A stretch of DNA of 64,000 bases from Polytrichum commune (lineage: Eukaryota; Streptophyta; Polytrichopsida; Polytrichales; Polytrichaceae). A model generated the notes under the pieces. That model ran no database searches and was not told the DNA's origin. It saw nothing but the letters and a program-made list of their open reading frames with translations. The DNA lies in the NCBI GenBank assembly GCA_950295325.1, contig OX485803.1:74167554-74231553 (forward strand). The letters are read 5' to 3'. A program made the translations under genes and the position numbers. Below, piece after piece: positions 56,246 to 64,000 of the stretch (the stretch's first letter is position 1; every line of letters starts with the position of its first letter).

Positions 56246-59200
56246 ATGGCGACGGGATGGCTCAAGGGCACGGTGAAGGCGGTGCCATCCGGGGACTCGC
56301 TGCTCATTATGGGGAGCGTTAAGGGCGGCCCCCCTCCCGAGAAGACCATCACCCTGGCGGGCCTCATTGCTCCCAAATTGGTGCGCACCTCTCCCTCGCA
56401 TTGATCCATCCGCGTCCGGAGTGATTGGAAATCTATAGCTTTCGCGCTCCTTTGGTATCTTTGGCATCCTTGTGTGGCTTGTGTAATTGCACGGTACCTC
56501 GATCCCTGCACCGATTTGTGTCGAGGAGTGCTCGGGTGCTCTGAATCTGGAGCGATCCTGGTTGTGGCTTCCGTAGCGTTCTTGTAGTGTGCGTTTAACT
56601 TCTATCCATCAGTCAGGGATGGATTTGGTGCAATGAGGGATGTCTGTGTTCGCCAGGGGCGTTGGAGGAGAGGTAGATAGCTTCAGGTGAATAGGCCCTT
56701 TTTTTTTGGGTAGAGAACTTAAGGTCTGGAGAGATTGGTTTATGGATGTTGTGGCGGTCGGGTTATCTGTCAACTTTTATGCGAAGAACTGGTCTTTGTG
56801 TGTGTAGACTGCTTTGGACTTCTGGATGAAGTAACGTCAGCTTCTAAAACATATGCGAATGTCGGTGTGTCTATCTGCTGATGTGTCGGGCCCGCAGGTC
56901 TGATGTGCTTGATAGACGTTATGGCAAATCCAAGGTGAATGATAGGAAATCTGCCTTACATTGTATTTAGAAAGGGGATGTGTCTTTACCTACTATGTGA
57001 TGTCGTTCTTTATCACGGGCGGGCGAATCCTGAACTGCATTTTGTTCGTATTCATAGCTTCGTTGTTGGACTTTTGGTCAGTGAGTCATGCGTTGTAGGA
57101 GTTTAATAGGTTGGGAGGTAACTCTTCAGACAGACGTCCCTGCAGCTTTCATTGTGCTTCTTCACCGTCTGCATAGAGAGAAGAGAGGTTTGTTCGCAAT
57201 CTCAGCGATAGAAAGTCAACCTGAAGTTTTTTGGTTGCCTTGTCAATTGGATGTCAGTGGAACGTGTGTGTTTTGCCAACCCTACTATGCTGGTATTTGT
57301 TGTGTTGCAGGCGTTGACCAGAATCCACATGAAAGGTGCTCGTTTTTGGGGTTGTTATTTGTTTGGAAGGGTGATCAGCGATTCGTGTACGAGGAATCTA
57401 GGTTGTGATTAGATTCCACGGTACTGTAGTTATTTGGGGTTGTGTGAATTATCCAGAAGTGATCTCTCTTTGAGATTAATTATTGAATTGTAACATTCTG
57501 CCTACAGGCCCGCAGAGATGGTAGGGATGAGCCCTTTGCCTGGGACAGCCGGGAGTACCTGCGTAAGAAGTGCATCGGCAAGGTAGATTCCGGAATTACT
57601 TATATGTCGATGTGGAGCTGTCAAACTCTTCAGTTAGCAATCTCTCAGTTGGATTTTTCTGCTTTTTTGTATTCGTGTATTCATATACATTGTGCAGCTT
57701 GTATTGACAACTTTTGTGCATATTTGTAACAGGAGGTCACCTTTAAGGTGGACTACGTGGTACCATCCATCAATCGTGAATTTGGCACGGTCATTCTAAA
57801 TAGCCAGAATGTTGCCCTTGATGTTGTCAGTGATGGTTGGGCCAAGGTAACTTTTTTTTCTGTTTCTTTGAACAGTTTATTCAGATAAACTATGTGCTGT
57901 GTGTGTCAAGGGGTTTAGGGTTTCAGAATACTCAGTTTTCTTAAGCTGATCACGGAAACCGTTGTTTCCTTGGCTAGTCGAGAACTTCCTGTTAATGCGT
58001 TCATGTCCTATTTTCTGCTGGATAATATCTTTGTGAAGATGTTGATACAATTGGAGTATCTTGCATTTTGAGGCACTGGTTCTAAACTTGGACACACCAA
58101 CACACAGGTTCGACAGCAGGGTGGGCAGAACAGTGAAGTCAACCCAACCTACTTGGCCGAGCTCAATACAAGGGAGGAAAAGGCCCGAACTGAAGAATTG
58201 GGCATGTGGACCAAGGTCAGTTATCTGTCAATAATTCACTCTCTACATCACCACTTTGATCAACTTCTGGATGCAGGATGGAAATTTCCCTCCATCTCAC
58301 TGTGAGTTAGAGAATCAATTAGAGGTGTGCTCAGGATCATATATGTTTCAGTTTGATAGGAAATTCTAGTTAGACAGAAGAGTATGCATTCACTAAACCA
58401 TTACTTTTGCACCTGTGCAGGCACCTGGTGCATCGGAGTTGTCCATAAGGGAGTTGCCTCCATCTGCAATTGGTGACTCAGCAAATTTTGATGCTTTGGG
58501 ACTTGTTGAGACAAGCAAAGGGAAGCCTTTGCCAGCTATTGTAGATGCAGTGAGAGATGGTAGTACTGTTAGGGTACACCTTCTTCCCGAGTTCCAGTAC
58601 GTCCAAGTGTATTGCGCTGGAATTCAGGTGAGGGCTCATTGTTTTCTTCTCCAAACGCTCATCTGAATTTGCAATGGTATCATTGGTATCACATGTCTAT
58701 TAAACTGGACTTGGAAGACTTAACGCAAGTATTCATTCAAGTAAAAGTTTCTCATCAGTGAAATCAGAAGTGAGTAGATTCCCTGCCCAGGGATCAATCA
58801 GCAGCTTGTCACCTTGATAGCAAAAAGGACATTTGTCGTTTTCAAAGACCAGACAATTATTTTTTAATTCCTACAGTTACAAAATACAGTTTGGAGTATT
58901 TGGTTGTTTGAAATTGATACCCAGGCTTTGGGTACTTGGCTTGTTGGTTTGAACATTGTCATTATGTATCATCTCCTTCTGCTGAGGGACTTCTCTCTGA
59001 TATAAATACTTGTTGTGGACACTTGCACAGGCACCTTCTATGGGTAGGCGGGTGCCAAATGAGTCTTCAACGCCAATTGAAGCACCAAAGGCTGTAAATG
59101 GTGATTCCAAAACTGCAGAAGATGGGCCATCTACATCAGAAAGCCCTGCTCCTGCAGGTCCTTTGACCACCGCTCAGAGACTGGCTGCTTCAAATTCGGC

Positions 59201-62200
59201 TGCAGCAAGTGCTGAAGTTGCTCCCGATGCATATGCTAGGGAGGCAAAACATTTCACCGAAGTTCGGGTTTTGCATAGAGATGTAAGTTTCTCCTTCACG
59301 AATCTAGGTTTGACTGCCATTTTTCTGAATGGTAGCCTATAGCACCTTACTCGGACTGCAAACTGGGCATGCAACTTTAACCTATAATTTTTACCACTGG
59401 CTGCATGTAATAAAAACTTATGGTTTAAAAGTCTATGGATGGTCTGCTTGTCTTCAAATCTGTTAACTGCAATTGTATGACATTCTGTGGGTCGTGTATA
59501 TCTTCTGGGTGCAAAAGAGGCAAACTTTACTCTGCCAATTGAGGAAATACAGTACTTGAGATGTGGAGTTGGTTTAATTGCAGGGTATTGACATATTGCT
59601 CATTATGCAGGTTAGGATTGTTCTTGAGGGTGCTGATAAGTTCAACAATCTAATTGGTTCAGTCCATTACCCAGAAGGAGACTCCGCTGTTGACCTCTCT
59701 CACGAATTAGTCAAGCAGGTAACTCCAACTTCTAGATATGAATAAATTGCCTCTGTTCCTAATATCCTTTGATTTTCTCCTTCTTGCATTTTGTGATCAA
59801 TTGTTCTGTAATCTGATCCTCGAACTAGTGTATCCTATTTGTGGAAATTACTGTGCCACATTTCTGCCTGTGCTAGCTAGCTAGATTGTTCATGGTAGAG
59901 CTCAGTTAGATCTCGTCACCAAGATTCCTCCACTTCTTTTTTGACATTTGTTTTTGCTTTTTTGTTGACATTTACAGGGATTGGCCAAAGTGGTTGAGTG
60001 GAGTGCCAACATGATGGAGGAGGATGCTAAAAGGCGCCTCAAGTCTGCAGAGCTGCAGGCAAAAAAAGACCGCCTTAAAATTTGGACCAACTATGTTCCT
60101 CCACAGACCAACTCTACAGCGATTCTAGATGTCAACTTTTCCGGGAAGGTAAGATTCTCAGAGGACTCTTGTCACCTCGTTGTGCTGTCTGTGACTTTTA
60201 GCTGAGTTTGCTATCGAATTTCCCTTCAAGCATGTTTTAGAACACCTAATATTTCATGCTGATGGTTGTGTTCTGTGATTAGTTCCCTTCCTGATATGTA
60301 TCTGGTCTTTTAGCAAGATATTTTATTTTCACATTGTGAGAGGAATTAGGTGTTGTGCTTATTGATTACTACTAAGTTCCTGTCAGGAAACGACAATTTA
60401 TGTTGTGATTAAGAATGTTCTGCATGATTTTATCATGTAATTTATTTTAATGTTTACTTTCTGTTGTTGTTTCTGGTTGTGTGACTGGTGGATGGCAGGT
60501 GATTGAGGTTGTGAGTGGAGACTGCGTTGTGGTTGCTGATGATGCTGCACCTTATGGTAGCCCTGCTGCAGAGAGGCGTGTTAACCTTTCCAGTATTCGG
60601 GCACCCAAGATTGGAAATCCAAAGAAGGAAGAGCGTCCTGCTGCCTATGCTCGTGAAGCAAAGGAGTACCTCCGAAATCTTCTGATTGGACAACAGGTAC
60701 AACATGGTTGTGAAATGTTTCTGATTCTTATTTAATTTTTGTCGTGCCTCTTGTAAATATCTGCTCGTCACTTGTCCAGTCTCTGGTGTCCTGCCTCTAG
60801 AACTCGATCTCTCTAAATTGCAAGACCATGTTCTTGGATATGTTGCTTTTCTGGTTTAAAGTTTGGAACTCTTATCTTGTAAAGCATGCAGTCACCTCTT
60901 GTTGGACTCTTATATGTTGCAGGTTAATGTCACAATGGAGTATTCTCGGAAAGTTGGGATGACAGACGGGCCAACGCCGGGTCCTGCAAACCCAGGCTCT
61001 GATCGTACTATGGACTTTGGATCAGTATTTCTAGTCTCTGCTCCTAAAGCTGAGGCTGCAGATACAACATCTGCATTGCCAGTCTCTGGTCAGCCACAAG
61101 GGGTGAATGTAGCAGAAATGTTAGTGGTTCGGGGATTTGCTACTGTTGTCCGACACAGGGATTTTGAAGAGCGGTCTAATTATTATGAAGCCCTTTTAGC
61201 TGCTGAGTCAAAAGCAGTGAAGGGCAAGAAGAAAATTCATTCTCAAAAAGAATCACCTGTGGCCCACATCAACGACCTGTCCCTTGTGGTATGTACACCA
61301 ACATTTCCAGTGCTGCCTGCAAGCTGACACTAAGTCCAAAAGTCAAGACATTTTGGATTTCCTTTGGAATAATCTTATTTAATGTGTGGGCTTGGAAGTT
61401 GGTCCTACAGTAAGCTGGTAAGGTTGTGCTTCATGTTCCAGAGGGAGTGGAGCTTCTTGTACATTTCTTGTGACCTCTTATTTGTTATTGAAATTATCTA
61501 GAGCAGGTCCTTGTTTCTCGGATTGATTGTCCTGAAACCTATTTATATTGTTCTTGACAGGGAACAACAAAGAAGGCAAGGGATTTCTTGCCCTTTTTGC
61601 AGAGGCAGAGACGGCACACTGCCATTGTGGACTATGTGTTGAGTGGCCACCGTTTCAAATTGATCATTCCAAGGGAAACTTGTGCCATAGCCTTTTCTTT
61701 GTCAGGGGTTCGCTGCCCAGGAAGAGGAGAACCTTTTGCTGAAGAGGCAATCTCTTTCATGAGGAGGCGGATCCTTCAACGAGAAGTAGAGGTGAGTGAG
61801 CTGATTACATACTTGGTGAATCCTTTCGGTTAGTTTTCTATACTGCCTAAATCAATCTCAATGTGAAACTTGAATGTTTTAATTGCAATCCTCATCATAA
61901 ACTAGGCGAGGATGTCACATTCGACCTTTTGTGACCCTTGATTTCTATAGGGTTGGTGAGTCATGTTAAAGCATAGGAACTGTTGAGAGTGTATTGTGAG
62001 AACACAAATTTGATGTACATATTCTCTTGAAAACTTGTTTGCAGATTGAGGTAGAGACTGTTGACAAAACAGGAACTTTCTTGGGGAGCGTTTGGGAAGG
62101 AAAGGAAAATGTCTCGGCATCTTTGCTTGAAGCTGGTTTAGCCAAGCTTCATCCCATGTTTTCCACTGACCGAACCACTGAAGGTCATTTACTGGTTCAG

Positions 62201-63958
62201 GCTCAGGAACGTGCAAAGAAACAGAATCTGAAGGTTCCTTTTCTATTCTTATCTAATTGGGTTCCATGCAATGCTCTCCATCACGCGTTTGCCCTTGTCT
62301 TGCATGTGAGTAGAGTCCAAAGTTCTGGGTTGGGAAACTATTCAAGAGTGTTCTCATTTCTACTTGGTTTTCTCATCTTACTGAAGCTTTAGCATCATCT
62401 TCTGCTATTTCTGATAGCATGTCCACTGCATTGTCTTAGGAAGTTATGACTCTTTGGAGGTATTTTCTTCAATTTGTTTTTATGTTGTTTCAGGTATGGG
62501 AGGGATTTGTGGAGGGTCAAGAGGAAGAGAAAGCAGCTGCTGCTGGGGCCAAGTCAACAGATGCAAAATCCAGCACTGTAAGCTTCCATGGTTGTCACCA
62601 AAGAAGGCGATTAGTAATACTTCAGTGTGCATTGTTGTTTTCCAGAAATTGGACAATATTGTGCCAGCTGGTGGTATTATTCTGATGCATAGTTTTTTGT
62701 GTATTTAGGTTCGTGTGACTGATGTCCTTGGTGGCGGTAAGTTCTACGTTCAGACAGAGGAAGCCCGTGTGGCTTCTATACAGCAAACATTGGAAAGCTT
62801 AAGGCTCAAAGACAAGCCCTTGCCACCAGGCGCTTTTGTACCACAGAAGGGTGACACTGTCATTGCTCAGTTCTCAAGCGACGACTCGTGGAATCGGGCC
62901 TTGGTAAGTGAATGGGGAGCTTGCATGAAACTTTTGATGAAAATCTCCCATAAATATATGCTCATTTGTTGAAGTGATTCATGAGTAGTATGGGTTGTAG
63001 CTTTTATGAACTGTTGCTTGATTTGATACTTATTGCCTTCAAAAGAAAGTGTTCTGACAATATTAAGTTCTGGCAATTGATTTTGTATGTCTAGGCAACT
63101 TCTAGTTGGAATATAACTTGGGCATCTTCTGTGTCTGTAGATTGTAAATGCTCCACGAGAAGCAGCTGCATCAGGTAAGGCAGAGTATGAAGTATTCTAT
63201 ATTGACTACGGTAACCAGGAAACCGTACCATTGTCAAGGTTGCGTCCACTCGACCCATCTGTCTCATCCCCTGCCCAGGGTCTGGCTCAGCTGTGCAGTC
63301 TTGCACACATCAAAGTTCCTGAACTAGAAGAAGATTTTGGTCAGGAAGCTGCAGAGTTCCTGTCTGAGATGGTGGGTAACAAAGACCTTCTTATGAAGGT
63401 TGAGGAGAAGGATACCACTGGTGGAAAGGTCAAGGGCCAAGGAACTGGGCCTCTCATGATCGTCACTCTTATTGAGAAGACGTCAAGCAAGACCATCCAA
63501 TCGCTTATGCTAGAGGTAAGTGTTCCTCATTTTATGATTGCAGTGCCAAACTCAATACCTTTGTTTTGTGATTGAGGATTGGGTTTGGCACTAACTCTGC
63601 TGTTGTTGCAGTCTAAAATTGTCCTCGTGCAGATCTTTTCTCTGTTATTCACTTTTCAATTTCCTATTATGTTTGTCTTGGCTTTTTTGAAATTTCATTC
63701 TTTGTTGGGTATGCTAGTTCTACCTAATATGTTCTGACTATATATATGTATGTATGTATGTTTCTGTTCATTATGCAGAATGGATTGGCAAGACTAGAGA
63801 AGCTGAAGAGATGGGATGCTCCAGAGAAAAAGGAAGCTTTCAAGAAATACGAGGAGTTCCAGGATGAAGCAAAGAAAAGCAGACTCAATATCTGGATGTA
63901 TGGAGATGTGGAGTCTGATGAAGAAGACACCCCGAGGCGGCCTGCGGGACGTCGTTGA
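56246..63958 (+). CDS. TSN: Tudor-SN ribonuclease (TSN), 16 exons, 995 aa
   Basis: Exons: 56246-56380, 57508-57582, 57733-57846, 58108-58215, 58421-58627, 59031-59282, 59611-59718, 59978-60148, 60499-60696, 60923-61288, 61561-61791, 62045-62233, 62494-62577, 62709-62903, 63141-63515, 63779-63958. All introns are GT-AG and phase 0. The joined frame encodes 995 residues, the usual length of plant TSN. It starts MATGWLKGTVKAVPSGDSLL, with SN-like domains at about 1-145, 165-333, 376-550 and 570-720. A Tudor domain at about 790-850 includes VIAQFSSDDSWNRALIV and YEVFYIDYGNQE, embedded in a split fifth SN domain that runs to the C terminus. The tail is acidic then basic (ESDEEDTPRRPAGRR). Known role: RNA-binding and nuclease scaffold in stress granules, mRNA stability and stress tolerance. 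The gene is complete and looks functional. Confidence 0.97.
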
Positions 63959-64000
63959 GGATTAGCCTTTCCAGTTTAGCGAGGTCCTTTCACATGCGGG
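63959..64000 (+). other. start of TSN 3' UTR
   Basis: 42 bases after the TGA stop, cut by the window edge. No poly(A) signal is visible yet. Confidence 0.7.

Noticed and set aside
55978-56511. 177-aa minus-strand ORF
   Set aside because: It overlaps the GC-rich TSN promoter and first exon, has biased composition from the opposite strand, and resembles no protein.

Overview
The window reads as nuclear DNA of a land plant. The far right holds a full multi-exon Tudor-SN (TSN) gene with plant-type GT-AG introns. The rest is AT-rich intergenic DNA filled with MITEs, SINE-like repeats, a Ty3/gypsy remnant, a LINE remnant and microsatellites. I cannot name the species. The retroelement mix hints at a non-angiosperm, but that is only an impression.

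Layout. 1-5.5 kb: sparse DNA with a plausible three-exon gene of unknown function (2275-3923, 142 aa) whose splice phases agree. 5.5-7.1 kb: two TIR elements back to back. 9.7-11.3 kb: a SINE-like repeat and a minus-strand ORF with a PD-(D/E)XK-nuclease-like pattern, probably from a retroelement. 11.8-15.6 kb: several MITEs. 18.3-19.15 kb: a decayed Ty3/gypsy protease/RT-start fragment. 20.0-20.5 kb: SINE-like repeats. 22.0-29.36 kb: a TIR element split by an intact 6.2 kb retroelement. 32.1-33.2 kb: a TIR element split by a SINE. 35.3-36.8 kb: a compound tandem satellite. 40-55 kb: more MITEs, some with clear 3-, 8- or 9-bp target duplications, a TIR element carrying a Lys-rich ORF, and a LINE 3' remnant. 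55.9-64 kb: promoter and complete coding region of TSN.

The most interesting object is the retroelement at 22364-28557. It has two apparently identical 959-bp direct terminal repeats and two intact ORFs. ORF1 has an RGG-rich C terminus. ORF2 is a reverse transcriptase whose motif blocks look more like Penelope/telomerase-type RTs than Ty1, Ty3 or LINE RTs. I see no integrase, protease, RNase H, canonical tRNA primer site or TG...CA ends. CT repeats flank both long repeats, and an ATG plus strong splice donor in the left repeat can be joined in frame to ORF1, which otherwise has no early AUG.

The TSN gene is the only certain host gene. All 15 of its introns are phase 0.
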